NCBI GenBank assembly: GCA_040507985.1
Contig: JBEVNR010000012.1
Location: 112,324-176,323, forward strand
Reading direction: 5' to 3'
DNA length: 64,000 nucleotides
Source of the DNA: JBEVNR01 sp040507985
GTDB lineage: Bacteria; Pseudomonadota; Alphaproteobacteria; Rickettsiales; UBA6187
Both the position numbers and the translations under genes were made by a program. The notes beneath the pieces were generated by a model that saw only the letters and a list, made by a program, of their open reading frames with translations, did no database searches and was not told where the DNA came from. This document shows, piece after piece, positions 54,868 to 63,867 of this stretch. Every line of letters starts with the position of its first letter. Position 1 is the stretch's first letter.

Positions 54868-55632
54868 ATGCTAAACGATATATTTACCGTTCGCCCCTTG
54901 TCCGACGCCGACAAAGCCTCCATTCGGGCGTGCGGCGCGTGGAAAGAAGGCGCGCCCCTGCCTTTGGAAAGGCTGCGCTCGGTGCGCGTCGCCTATGTCG
55001 ACTTTAACGGCGAAGAACATGCGGACGGCGACGTAACGGTGGCGGACGCCGCCGCCGACGCGGCGTGCGAAGCGTTTCGACGCCTGTTCGAAATGCGTTT
55101 TCCAATCAATAGCATACGCCCCATTCATTGCTATGCGGGCGACGACGACGCCTCGATGGAAGACAATAATAGTTCCGCCTTCAATTATCGGCGCATCGCG
55201 GTCACGAACGTGATTTCGATGCATTCCTACGGCTTGGCGATAGACGTGAATCCGGAACAAAACCCTTACGGCATTTTAGGGGAGGACGATACGCACGAGG
55301 CGCAATTTTTTCCGAAAAAAGGCAAGCGTTACCTCAATCGCACGCATCTGCGTCCCGGAATGGTCGAGCCGATCGTCGGCATATTTCGCGAATGCGGATT
55401 CACCGAATGGGGAGGTCATTGGGATTCCCCCCTAGACTGGCACCATTTTCAAACCGCTCGTCCCGTCGCGGAAATGATCGCCGCAATGGCGCCGGACGAC
55501 GCCAAGACGTTGTTTACCCATACGCGACGTCATCCTTCCTTTATGCGCGACGCCGACGCGCAAGGAACGGCGAAAGAAATTGTGCGCTACCGAGCCGATC
55601 CTCTCGCGTTTATGGCGACGTTATCGCGATGA
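54868..55632 (+). CDS. M15-family D,D-carboxypeptidase-like protein
   Basis: A 254-residue peptidase-like protein. The zinc ligands are in SMHSYGLAIDVNP (SxHxxGxAxD) and PLDWHHFQ, typical of VanY/M15 enzymes that trim peptidoglycan. No signal peptide is evident at the chosen start, which is odd for an enzyme acting on peptidoglycan. The stop overlaps tatC (ATGA). An envelope role is inferred from the neighbours lptE and tatC. Confidence 0.8.
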   Translation: MLNDIFTVRPLSDADKASIRACGAWKEGAPLPLERLRSVRVAYVDFNGEEHADGDVTVADAAADAACEAFRRLFEMRFPINSIRPIHCYAGDDDASMEDNNSSAFNYRRIAVTNVISMHSYGLAIDVNPEQNPYGILGEDDTHEAQFFPKKGKRYLNRTHLRPGMVEPIVGIFRECGFTEWGGHWDSPLDWHHFQTARPVAEMIAAMAPDDAKTLFTHTRRHPSFMRDADAQGTAKEIVRYRADPLAFMATLSR

Positions 55633-56402
55633 AAGCAACGGAGCCGGTGGCCTTTTCTTCCCCTTCGGAAGGCTCTCCGTTAAGGAGCGTCGATTGGGCG
55701 TCGCATATTCGCGAGTTGCGCAACCGCATATTGGCGTGCGCGGCGTTTTTTTTCGCGTCTTTTGTGATCGCCTATTGTTTTTCCGAAGAAATTTACGGAT
55801 GGCTGGCAAAACCGTTGGCCGGTCGTCCCATGATTTATACCGGATTGACCGAAGCCTTTATGACCTACGTGCGGCTGGCGTCGTACGTCGCGACGATGGC
55901 GACGGCGCCGTTCGTGGCCGCCCAGCTCTATTTGTTCGCGGCGCCGGGCTTATATCGGTCCGAGAAAAAGGCGTCGCTTCCCGTCATATTAGGTTTTCCC
56001 GCGCTTTTTGTGGCGGGCGTGTGCATGGCCTATTACGGCGTCATGCCGGCCGCATGGAGTTTTTTTACCGGATTTGAACGCAGCGGCGGCGATTTTTCCT
56101 TGGTGCTGGAGGCGCGCGTGGCGGAATATTTGTCTTTCGTCGCCCAGCTTTGCTTCGCTTTCGGCATGGCGTTTCAATTTCCCCTTTTCATAGCCGGGCT
56201 TTCCGCCGCCGGCCTCGTTACCGCGAGCGCGTTGCGGAAAAAGCGACGGATCGCCTTGGTCGCCATCGCCTTCGTCGCCGCCGTCCTCACCCCGCCGGAC
56301 GTGATAAGCCAAATTTTATTGGCCGTTCCCCTGGCGATTTTTTACGAAGCCACCATCCTTATTTGCCGTCGAATCGAAAAAAAACGCCAAAAATCAGCGT
56401 AA
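55629..56402 (+). CDS. tatC: Sec-independent translocase subunit TatC
   Basis: A 257-residue protein with about six membrane helices. The N-terminal SHIRELRNRI and central LTPPDVISQILLAVPLAIFYE are TatC hallmarks. TatC binds twin-arginine signals in the inner membrane. The start overlaps the M15 gene (ATGA). tatA and tatB, often adjacent, are not in the window. Confidence 0.9.
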   Translation: MKATEPVAFSSPSEGSPLRSVDWASHIRELRNRILACAAFFFASFVIAYCFSEEIYGWLAKPLAGRPMIYTGLTEAFMTYVRLASYVATMATAPFVAAQLYLFAAPGLYRSEKKASLPVILGFPALFVAGVCMAYYGVMPAAWSFFTGFERSGGDFSLVLEARVAEYLSFVAQLCFAFGMAFQFPLFIAGLSAAGLVTASALRKKRRIALVAIAFVAAVLTPPDVISQILLAVPLAIFYEATILICRRIEKKRQKSA

Positions 56403-56446
56403 TCCGTTCGTCGTTTTCGTATTTTATTAAGTCATGCATGCCATAA

Positions 56447-56480
56447 TCTTTCGGTGCGCTTCAAAAAAGTGCACACGGCC
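56447..56480. repeat. Right-end remnant of MITE-like family B
   Basis: The sequence CAAAAAAGTGCACACGGCC followed by TA resembles the right terminus of family B. No matching left end lies nearby. It is in the 243-bp space between tatC and the acidic repeat gene. Confidence 0.45.
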
Positions 56481-56663
56481 TAATATAACGTTAGTATGAA
56501 TATTGCGTATTAACCATTGTCTTTTGCGGAAGTTTAACGCGATTAACGTTGTTAATAAATGGATTTCTTTACTATAATTAATTAAATGACGGGCGTCATG
56601 CGAGTTGTTATCGCACCTAAACGCGCCGCGCCGCAGGAATAAGTTTTGATTACGGAATGCATT

Positions 56664-58040
56664 ATGCGACACACGAAGTTATATGTTTTTTCTTTAGGGT
56701 GCGCCTTGGCAACCGGCGTCGTGAGCGTTCACGCCTATGCTGAAACCCCCAAAACCGGCGGCGTGAACACCGTAGTCAAAGGCAACACTCCCGCCGTGAA
56801 AGCAACCGTCACCGGAAATTCTCCCGATACCGTGAAGGTTGACGTAGACGTGAACGGCGCCTTGCTCGGCGAGAAAAAACTTCAACTTCCGACCAACGGA
56901 GAAGCCATACATTTAGAGGAATCGAAAAAATATGACAATGAAGACGGCAGCGCCGGCGCCACCGCGTCGGAAACCGTCGACGGAAGCTGTAAGGCCGATC
57001 CGGCCGGCAACGGCATCATATGCGAAATCACGCGCAAGCACACCACTAAAGGCAACGCGAAAGACGTAAAGAAAACCGAATCGGAAGGGCCTGGCGGACA
57101 ATATCGCTGGTGCACGCTAAAAGAGGCGCTCGCCTCTAACGCCGAGGCGGGAGGCGACATTTGCGACGTGCGCATCGAAGGGCCGGGATACGGATTTTCC
57201 GACGTGCAAACCGTAAACATGAGCGACCCTAAACAATTAAAAGTCATTTTCTTGACCACGCCTAAAGTCTCCGGCGTATCGCTTGACGCAAAAAGCGGAA
57301 AATCCTTAAAAGCGACTCTTGCCAAAGATAAGCTTAAGGAAGTTCCCAAAGAATGCGGAGAAGGCGCCCAGGCCTATGTGGCGGACGGAGCGAAAGGCGA
57401 TTTTTTCGCTTTCGGCAAAAACTCCTTTGACGTCGCCATCGACGTCGGCGGTAAAAAAACCACCGAACCTTTTGCCATCACCATCAACAAAATAGACAAA
57501 AACGCCGCCGGCGACCCCTCGGACGAAGCCAAGAAAAAACTCGAAGACGCCTTTAAGGGCGTCGGCGGACGGGCCACCGGCGCCGACGTCGACATCGACA
57601 CGAGCGGCGTGACGCTGCCGGATCATAATAAAAAAGACGATGATGAAGAGGAAAACGACACGGAAAATGATCGTGACCATATCGTCAAAGGGGACCATGT
57701 CGGAAGAAATCATGACGATGCTGACGACGACGAGGACGCGGAAGACGACGACGAAGACGCGGGCGACGACGACGAAGACGCGGGCGACGACGACGAAGAC
57801 GCGGGCGACGACGACGAAGACGCGGGCGACGACGACGAAGATGCGGGCGATGACGACGAAGATGCGGGCGATGACGACGAAGATGCGGGCGATGACGACG
57901 AAGACGGGGGCGATGACGACGAAGACGCCAACACCGACGACGAGGAAACCAACACGGACGACGAATTTACCGCGTGCTTAAAAGGTTCCACCAAAGCGGA
58001 TTGCGTATGTCCGAAAGGCGCCGAAGTCGTATGCGAATAA
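56664..58040 (+). CDS. Secreted protein with Asp/Glu-Ala-Gly repeats
   Basis: A protein of about 458 residues with a signal peptide (MRHTKLYVF to VHAYA, about 1-26). The body to about 330 is unrecognised but has paired cysteines. Residues about 354-423 are ten 7-residue repeats of the DDDEDAG type. A Cys-containing tail (CLKGSTKADCVCPKGAEVVCE) follows. Such acidic repeats bind calcium or resist host peptides in other proteins; that is only analogy. A TTG at 56646 with a good AGGAAT ribosome site is an alternative start. Confidence 0.65.
   Translation: MRHTKLYVFSLGCALATGVVSVHAYAETPKTGGVNTVVKGNTPAVKATVTGNSPDTVKVDVDVNGALLGEKKLQLPTNGEAIHLEESKKYDNEDGSAGATASETVDGSCKADPAGNGIICEITRKHTTKGNAKDVKKTESEGPGGQYRWCTLKEALASNAEAGGDICDVRIEGPGYGFSDVQTVNMSDPKQLKVIFLTTPKVSGVSLDAKSGKSLKATLAKDKLKEVPKECGEGAQAYVADGAKGDFFAFGKNSFDVAIDVGGKKTTEPFAITINKIDKNAAGDPSDEAKKKLEDAFKGVGGRATGADVDIDTSGVTLPDHNKKDDDEEENDTENDRDHIVKGDHVGRNHDDADDDEDAEDDDEDAGDDDEDAGDDDEDAGDDDEDAGDDDEDAGDDDEDAGDDDEDAGDDDEDGGDDDEDANTDDEETNTDDEFTACLKGSTKADCVCPKGAEVVCE
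57723..57932 (+). repeat. In-frame 21-bp tandem repeats
   Basis: Ten 21-bp units (GAC GAC GAC GAA GAC GCG GGC and variants) encode DDDEDAx. Early units are near-identical; the last five carry GAT for GAC. The array keeps frame and could change length by slippage, altering the acidic stalk of the secreted protein. Confidence 0.85.
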
Positions 58041-58068
58041 ACGGTTTTTCACGTTGACGGGACGTTCT

Positions 58069-59448
58069 CTAAGACCGACCTGACGAGTTTTTCTCATACG
58101 GATTGCCGCTTTTGCGAAGCATCAAGCGAACCGGAACGCCGCCTACGCCGAACGTTTCGCCCATGTCGTTCAGCAAGAAGCGTCTATAATGATCGGGCGT
58201 TTCGGCGGGATAGTTCACGAAAAGCGTGAAGGTGGGCGGACGCACGTTCCCTTGCGCGATGTATTTTAAGCGAATGGGGCGCTTGCGCTTGCCGAGCGGA
58301 GGAGGATTGCGACGCTCCGCCTCCTTCAGCCACGTGTTGAGTTTGTGGGTAGGAACCCGCATGTTCCATTTTTTATATACGTCGAAACAGGCTTTCATGA
58401 GGGCGTCCAATCCCTCGCCACGCAGCGCCGAGACGGGAATGCACGGCAGGTTGGAGACGGAAGGGATTTTCTTGGTGATAACGTGGCGAATTTCCTCTAA
58501 ATGCGGCCGCAAATTGCTGTGTTTGTCGCATTTATTCACCGCTATCACCAGGCAACGCCCCTCCCTTTCCGCCAGCGATGCGAGGGCCAAGTCTTGCCGC
58601 TCCAGCGGAGCGTCGATATCCACGAGAAGAATAACCACATGGGCGAAGCGCACCGAGCGCAATCCGTCGCCGACGGCCAGCGATTCGGCCTCTTCATGCA
58701 CCGACGCTTTTTTGCGCATTCCGGCCGTGTCGGCCAACTCCACCGCCTTGCCCTTATAATCAAAGCGTACGCTCACCGTGTCGCGCGTAATGCCGGCCTC
58801 CGGTCCGGTCAGGCATCGCTCTTCGCCCAGCAACGCGTTGGTTAGCGTCGATTTTCCCGCGTTAGGACGGCCTACGATGGACACGCGCAGCAGCTCCGCC
58901 TTTTCTTGCGCCGAAGAGACGTCGCTTTCTTGTTCTTGTTGCCCTGCCGCCTCCAGCGCGGAAAGCGCGGCGTCGATGGCGGGGTAGAGCTGGTCCAATC
59001 CCAATCCGTGTTCGGCGGAAACGCTCACTGTCGGCTCCATCCCCAGGCTTAGCGCGTCGAAATAGCCTTGTCCCTTTCGGTCGGCGTCGCTTTTATTTAC
59101 CGCCAAAATGGCGGGTTTGCGCAATTTGCGGATTTTATCGACGAAATACCTATCAGCGGGAGTGGCGCCGCTTTTTCCGTCCACCACCAAGACCGCCAGA
59201 TCGCAGTTTTGTAGGGCGACGTCGGTTTGCTTCATCATGCGGCCTTGCAGCGACTGCTCCGGCGCCTCTTCCAGTCCGGCCGTGTCGACGATGCGGCACC
59301 GGCGCCCGCAAATCTCCGCCTCCGCCTCCTTGCGGTCGCGCGTCATGCCGGGCATGGAGCTGACCAGCGCCGCCTTGCGTCCGCATATGCGGTTAAACAA
59401 GGTCGACTTGCCGACGTTGGGCCGGCCGACGATAGCGATGGAAAACAT
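58069..59448 (-). CDS. der: Ribosome-assembly GTPase Der (EngA)
   Basis: A 459-residue double GTPase. The two G1 motifs are GRPNVGKST near residue 8 and GRPNAGKST near 196. DTAGLEE/DTAGMRK and two NKxD motifs (NKSD, NKCD) complete the sites. A C-terminal KH-like domain follows (PPTFTLFVNYPAETPDHYRR). It assists 50S maturation. bolA is just upstream. Confidence 0.97.
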   Translation of the reverse strand: MFSIAIVGRPNVGKSTLFNRICGRKAALVSSMPGMTRDRKEAEAEICGRRCRIVDTAGLEEAPEQSLQGRMMKQTDVALQNCDLAVLVVDGKSGATPADRYFVDKIRKLRKPAILAVNKSDADRKGQGYFDALSLGMEPTVSVSAEHGLGLDQLYPAIDAALSALEAAGQQEQESDVSSAQEKAELLRVSIVGRPNAGKSTLTNALLGEERCLTGPEAGITRDTVSVRFDYKGKAVELADTAGMRKKASVHEEAESLAVGDGLRSVRFAHVVILLVDIDAPLERQDLALASLAEREGRCLVIAVNKCDKHSNLRPHLEEIRHVITKKIPSVSNLPCIPVSALRGEGLDALMKACFDVYKKWNMRVPTHKLNTWLKEAERRNPPPLGKRKRPIRLKYIAQGNVRPPTFTLFVNYPAETPDHYRRFLLNDMGETFGVGGVPVRLMLRKSGNPYEKNSSGRS

Positions 59449-59464
59449 AAGGGAGCGTTCTTCT

Positions 59465-59743
59465 TTATATGTGTTCGGCGGCGGGCGCGTCGGCCCTTAC
59501 CACGCAGACGGCGTGCAGGTCGGCGTCCATAAAAGGCTTTAACGCGGAGTAAATCATTTTTTGCCTGGCCAAGCGCGAGAGTCCCGCAAATTTAGGCGAG
59601 ACGACCTCCACCGAGATATGCGTCGCCGCGCCTTCCTTCCAGCCTCCGTGGCCCATATGGCCGGCGGAATCGTCGCTGAGCGTTACGTGCTCGGCGTCCA
59701 GCGCGTCGCAGAGGGCACGCCTATAGCGTTCAAGATCGTTCAT
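59465..59743 (-). CDS. BolA-family protein
   Basis: A 92-residue protein with FAGLSRLARQKMIYSAL and the conserved histidine region HISVEVVSPKF. BolA proteins work with glutaredoxins in iron-sulfur and redox regulation. It ends 16 bases before the der start in the same direction. A downstream glutaredoxin partner is not in the window. Confidence 0.88.
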   Translation of the reverse strand: MNDLERYRRALCDALDAEHVTLSDDSAGHMGHGGWKEGAATHISVEVVSPKFAGLSRLARQKMIYSALKPFMDADLHAVCVVRADAPAAEHI

Positions 59744-59774
59744 TTTTCATCAACGTAAAAAACATGGCGACGCA

Positions 59775-59851
59775 TGGCGGTCCCGAGACGACTCGAACGT
59801 CCGACCTCTTCCTTCGGAGGGAAGCGCTCTATCCAACTGAGCTACGGGACC
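59775..59851 (-). tRNA. tRNA-Arg (CCG anticodon)
   Basis: A 77-base cloverleaf with encoded CCA, a perfect 7-bp acceptor stem (GGTCCCG with CGGGACC) and discriminator G. The anticodon loop CTCCGAA gives CCG, reading CGG. The T arm is CGTTCGAGTC. Confidence 0.96.
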
Positions 59852-59902
59852 GCAACCGACGCCTTTTCATCAAGTGATTTACCGGCAAACCTTCCTTGCG
59901 TT

Positions 59903-59924
59903 CAAGCAAAAAGTGCATACAGCC
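59903..59924. repeat. Right-end remnant of MITE-like family B
   Basis: CAAAAAGTGCATACAGCC followed by TA is a right terminus of family B without a left partner. It lies in front of pyrB. It could be a deletion product of a full copy. Confidence 0.5.
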
Positions 59925-60020
59925 TAACGGAACGTCTATGCGCACAAATATAACGCTTGGCAAACCGCCTCCTTGGCCGTATTTTACCTTCGCAGCAATT
60001 TATGTGCATATGTTGATATT

Positions 60021-60947
60021 ATGACCGCGCTTTCCTTTCGCCACCTTTTCGACGTCGATCAAGTGACGGACGACGACTTGCAGGAAATTCTTGCGCTTGC
60101 CGAGCGTTATCGCCACGCCTTCGAGGACGGAGCGCGCCCCATTTACGCGGACATGCAGGGCCGCATTCTGGCCAATATTTTTTGCGAGCCGAGCACCCGC
60201 ACCCGATTTTCCTTCGCGGCGGCGATGTTTCGGCTGGGCGGCGACGTGCTTAACCTGGAGCAAAGCGGCGGGGCGTCGTTCGTAAAGGGAGAATCGCTCG
60301 AAGACGCCGGGCGCATCATGTCCGGCTATGCGGACGCCATCGTCTTTCGGCACGAAGAGGCCGGCAGCGTCGAGCGTTTCGCCGCGTTCGCCGACGTGCC
60401 GGTCATTAACGGCGGCGACGGCCCGGCGCGCCACCCCACCCAATCCTTGACCGATTTATTTCACATAAAACGTCGAAAAGGCAAGTTCGACGGATTAACC
60501 ATAGCGTTCTACGGCGATTTGCGCTACAGTCGCACCGCCTTTCCCTTGGCCAACGCGTTATCTCGCCACGATTGCCGACTGGTTGCCGTCGCTCCTCCGG
60601 GACTTGAGCTTCCCCGCGACAAGGCGCAGGCGCTACGTGACAAAAAAGCGGAATTCGTCGAAACGGATAGTTTGAACGCCGTATTGCCCGAGTTGGACGT
60701 GCTATACATGACCCGCATTCAATGGGAGCGCATCGCGCAGGAAGTACGAAAGGATTGGAGGGAATACCGATTGAGCGCCGACGCGCTTTCCCGCGCCAAG
60801 CCCGACCTCGCGCTCATGCATCCCTTGCCCCGCATCGACGAAATTGCAACCGAAATCGACGCCCTTCCGCAAGCCGGCTATTTTGAGCAGGCGCGCGGCG
60901 GGCTTTACGTGCGCATGGCGCTGCTTGCGCTCATGTTAGGAAGGTAA
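60021..60947 (+). CDS. pyrB: Aspartate carbamoyltransferase catalytic subunit
   Basis: A 308-residue enzyme that makes carbamoyl aspartate in pyrimidine synthesis. FCEPSTRTRFSFAAAM is the carbamoyl-phosphate site. HPTQSLTDL and MHPLPR are also present, and the second-domain YGDLRYSRTAF is typical. The ATG at 60021 fits the family; a TTG at 59973 would add an unlikely leader. No pyrI or pyrC gene is adjacent. fur follows 24 bases later. Confidence 0.94.
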   Translation: MTALSFRHLFDVDQVTDDDLQEILALAERYRHAFEDGARPIYADMQGRILANIFCEPSTRTRFSFAAAMFRLGGDVLNLEQSGGASFVKGESLEDAGRIMSGYADAIVFRHEEAGSVERFAAFADVPVINGGDGPARHPTQSLTDLFHIKRRKGKFDGLTIAFYGDLRYSRTAFPLANALSRHDCRLVAVAPPGLELPRDKAQALRDKKAEFVETDSLNAVLPELDVLYMTRIQWERIAQEVRKDWREYRLSADALSRAKPDLALMHPLPRIDEIATEIDALPQAGYFEQARGGLYVRMALLALMLGR

Positions 60948-60971
60948 CGCCACATACGGAGCTTCATCGCC

Positions 60972-61427
60972 ATGAACCTAAAAAACAATGCCGCGTCCGC
61001 TTTGGACGACGTCGCAGGTAAGGTGCGCCACATCGAAGAATTATGTGCGGAGCGGGGATTGAAAATTACCGGACAGCGCCGCATCATCGCCGCCGTCATC
61101 GCCGAAGCCGACGATCACCCCGACGTGCAGGAAATTTACGCGCGAGCGGTGCAAAAAGATTCCAAAATCAGCATCGCCACCGTCTATCGCACCGTCAAGA
61201 CGTTTGAAGAGCTAAAGGTCGTCGAGCGCCACGATTTCGGCGACGGCAGGGCGCGTTACGAAGAAAGCGGCGAAGAGCACCACGACCATTTAATCGACCT
61301 GAAAAGCGGAGAGGTCATCGAGTTCGTGAACGAAGAAATAGAGCGCCTGCAAGAAAAAATCGCCAAGGAGCTGGGATACAAACTGCTCGACCACAAGCTT
61401 GAGCTTTACGGCGTCAAAATGAAGTAG
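60972..61427 (+). CDS. fur: Ferric uptake regulator Fur
   Basis: A 151-residue iron-responsive repressor. The winged helix contains LKITGQRRIIAAVI and SIATVYRTVKTFEEL. The metal core has the EEHHDHLIDLKSGEVIEF block. The C-terminal CxxC zinc pairs present in E. coli Fur are absent, as in several alphaproteobacterial Fur/Mur proteins, so manganese (Mur) or iron response cannot be told apart. A short DUF465 gene follows. Confidence 0.92.
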   Translation: MNLKNNAASALDDVAGKVRHIEELCAERGLKITGQRRIIAAVIAEADDHPDVQEIYARAVQKDSKISIATVYRTVKTFEELKVVERHDFGDGRARYEESGEEHHDHLIDLKSGEVIEFVNEEIERLQEKIAKELGYKLLDHKLELYGVKMK

Positions 61428-61593
61428 ACTTTTGGACAATCCGGGCGTCCCGGAGCGTCTATTAAAAAATTTCCCTGTTGCCTCGATTCAAGGATGTATG
61501 GTAATCTTAAGGATAGTCGTCGCTTCGGCGGCTGCGCAATATGCGCCGCATTCAAGGCGACGTTCCTTAGCTTAAACATTGGGAGACATTCGC

Positions 61594-61776
61594 ATGAGTA
61601 TTTCGGCTTATCTTGATTCTTTGGCAAATAAACATGACGAACTTGAGCAAGAGCTTCATGACGCTTACCTGCACCACTGCGAAGAGCGCGTACAAGAGAT
61701 AAAAAGAGAGAAGCTGCTCGTTAAGGACAAAATATCCGTTGCGCTTTGCAAAATGAAAAGGGAAGAGGCAGCATAG
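61594..61776 (+). CDS. DUF465/YdcH-like small protein
   Basis: A 60-residue helical protein with LANKHDELEQELHDAYLHH and IKREKLLVKDKI, the family pattern of YdcH/DUF465. The ATG at 61594 is preferred to a TTG at 61579. It has no known function. It follows fur across a 166-bp spacer. Confidence 0.82.
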   Translation: MSISAYLDSLANKHDELEQELHDAYLHHCEERVQEIKREKLLVKDKISVALCKMKREEAA

Positions 61777-61793
61777 CCTTTTCTCTTGCCTTA

Positions 61794-61971
61794 GGCTGTA
61801 TGCGCTTTTTCAAACGAGGCGATTTTCAGGGATTTTTTAGCGAGAATTCGATTCCTTTTTGAAGGAATAGCGAGCTATTGCGAAAAAACATATCGAAGTT
61901 CGCAGCAAAAAAGACCAAAAATCCGGCCGTTCTCGCTAGGCTGGCTTATGGCTCAAAAAGTGCATGCAGCC
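61794..61971. repeat. MITE-like family B, full copy with TA duplication
   Basis: A 178-bp element with ends GGCTGTATGCGCTTTTTC and AGTGCATGCAGCC, flanked by TA at 61792-61793 and 61972-61973. The interior matches the copy at 17896-18076. It separates the fur region from the accessory island. No coding frame. Confidence 0.75.
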
Positions 61972-62058
61972 TAGCTCGCTCTCCTAATTGTTTATCGCCC
62001 TCACCGCACTTCCGAAACGCCGGCCGTAACTTTACCTTGCAAAAAACAAGGAAAGATT

Positions 62059-62895
62059 ATGACGCTATCCACGTTGTGCGATTTCAAACTCTTCAACGAC
62101 GCGCTCCGAAAGGCGTTCGAGCGCGCCGGCTTTTCGGGGGCGGCGCAGAAAAGCCAAGACATGGACGCTGCGCTGTTCCGTCATTTCATACAATACAAAT
62201 CCGGCGAAATTCGCCGCGTTTGGCCGATGGAAAAGGCGCAATCCTACATATGGCGCACCGAGGAGGACGACAAAGTCCGCCTTTCTCACGCTATCAATGA
62301 CGGAAAGATATTTTCTTGGAACAATCCTCCCGCCATTGGCCATCCGGGCGAGGATTATAATTGCCGCTGCTGGGCGGAGCCTTTGCAAAGCGATCGCATT
62401 GCGAATCAATATCAGATAACGAAGGTGATGGATAATGCGAATAAGTGGGGAAATGCGGAATTGGCATGGCATTACGAAAGCTTTAGCGGAGAAGGAGTGA
62501 CGCTCGAGCAAATCGGCCTGATGCAGGATTTTATCGACTATTACGCCGATTATGCTGCGTCGAATGAAAACTCGGAACCCGGAGTATATAAGCGCGTTAA
62601 CGCGCAGGTGATCGATAAAGCGTTAAATACGCCCGACGGAAAGTTTACGGAATATTTTTCAAACGCATATAAATTCACGGATTTTCTTTTTTCTTTCGGA
62701 GACTCGCGCGTGGATGCAAATTTTGCGGGAAGCGTTCGCAGGAAAGATGGCTATCTTGTTATCAACGGTATCGTTACTTATAGCCTTAATGATATGTTCG
62801 CCGATCCGTTTGATATCGGATTTGAATTTGGCAAGCCTTACTCCATAACCGGAACGTGGAAGACAAAGCTTAACGCAACGGTGAAAATAGATTAG
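62059..62895 (+). CDS. MuF-domain protein with unrecognised C-terminal (possible toxin) domain
   Basis: A 278-residue protein. Residues about 60-110 carry a phage Mu gpF-like core: WRTEEDDKVRLSHAINDGK, FSWNN and HPGEDYNCRCWAEP. Such cores occur in minor capsid proteins and in MuF-type polymorphic toxins. Residues about 130-278 are a separate beta-rich unit with ADPFDIGFEFGKPYSITGTW near the end, of no family I can name. AAGGAAAG precedes the ATG. No other phage gene is nearby. A convergent membrane-protein gene ends two bases away and might encode immunity. Confidence 0.6.
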   Translation: MTLSTLCDFKLFNDALRKAFERAGFSGAAQKSQDMDAALFRHFIQYKSGEIRRVWPMEKAQSYIWRTEEDDKVRLSHAINDGKIFSWNNPPAIGHPGEDYNCRCWAEPLQSDRIANQYQITKVMDNANKWGNAELAWHYESFSGEGVTLEQIGLMQDFIDYYADYAASNENSEPGVYKRVNAQVIDKALNTPDGKFTEYFSNAYKFTDFLFSFGDSRVDANFAGSVRRKDGYLVINGIVTYSLNDMFADPFDIGFEFGKPYSITGTWKTKLNATVKID

Positions 62896-62896
62896 A

Positions 62897-63391
62897 TTAT
62901 TCGAATATGTATTCATATAGATTGAACAATCTAATATAGTAATCCAGTAAAGGAAAAGACAGAATAAAAGGATAAAAAAAGCATAACGCGATGTTGCTGC
63001 ACGTGTTTCCGCCATATGTGTTACCCAATGCGATAATGCGCGTTTTATGCATTCGGCGCCATATTCTTTCAAGCAATAACGTGTACAGGCTTGCAATAAA
63101 AAATGCCTTAAAAAACAGCATAATTAATGCAGGGGTATCAATAAGTTTGGCAAAATAGGCCGCGCATTCCGTATGAGTTTGCACGTCTCCGTCCGAAAAC
63201 TGTCGCCGGCAGTTTCCGTAATCCTCGCTTCGAACCGCCTTAACCTTCCACGCGGAAAAATTTATCAAAACCCAGCCGCACGCCGTCGCAAGCAGCAACC
63301 GCAGCCCGCGCCACTTGTCCGACGTTTCGGGCTTAGCGCAAAACACAAGCGCAGCGGGAACGACGAAGAGAAAAATCATCCAGATATTCAT
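62897..63391 (-). CDS. Small multi-pass membrane protein
   Basis: A 164-residue protein with four likely membrane segments (about 3-17, 30-48, 82-107 and 130-150). A loop between segments two and three has two cysteines (GNCRRQFSDGD, HTECAAYF) and should face outward. No family is recognised. Its stop meets that of the MuF-domain gene. The DNA is AT-rich. Protection against that gene's product is only a position-based guess. Confidence 0.5.
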   Translation of the reverse strand: MNIWMIFLFVVPAALVFCAKPETSDKWRGLRLLLATACGWVLINFSAWKVKAVRSEDYGNCRRQFSDGDVQTHTECAAYFAKLIDTPALIMLFFKAFFIASLYTLLLERIWRRMHKTRIIALGNTYGGNTCSNIALCFFYPFILSFPLLDYYIRLFNLYEYIFE

Positions 63392-63525
63392 ACGAAAGCC
63401 AAAACTACGCAGCCCCCTTTCTTTTCATCCCCCCTCTAAAGAAGGCAACAACGGCCTCAAAAAAGGCCCCGTCACGCTGCTTTCGTTCGCGGCGATCTCC
63501 TCCGGCGTGCCCTGAAGATTAAAAA

Positions 63526-63867
63526 TCACTTCGACAAAAAAACCATGACTTTATCGGCCTGCGCTTTTGCTGTAGCGGCTTTCTTTTTTGGGAATTCATA
63601 CAAATCGTAATCCGCTTCTTTTCGCAATTTATGTAAACGATGCAAGCAATTTCCGATTGTAGGAGATTTTTCATTGATAGAATCAATTGTTAATTTGTGT
63701 ACATTTCTTGTTTTATCGCTTATTCCTGCCGCCTCTCTTGCCATCAAAAACGCCGAATAATATAGCCTGTTGGTTATCGTTCGGCATAGCGCCTCTTCAG
63801 AAATCAAAGCGACGTTCCGTCCTTCAAGCGCGTTTGCCGCATCGTATAATTCGCGAGGCGAAAAAAT
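63526..63867 (-). pseudogene. HEPN-domain protein, 5' end truncated by an IS
   Basis: The frame reads FSPRELYDAANALEG then NRLYYSAFLMAREAAG and HKLRKEADYDLYEFP, which is a HEPN domain of the nucleotidyltransferase-linked type. No ATG, GTG or TTG precedes the conserved start in this frame. The reading meets the IS1595-like end at about 63868. A TTG at 63807 would make a 93-residue shorter protein. The gene has therefore probably lost its own start. No nucleotidyltransferase partner is visible. Confidence 0.6.

Noticed and set aside
57723..57932. Possible CRISPR-like array
   Set aside because: Units are contiguous, coding and lack spacers.
57710..57994. Ser-rich frame opposite the acidic repeats
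   Set aside because: It is only the complement of the 21-bp repeat array.
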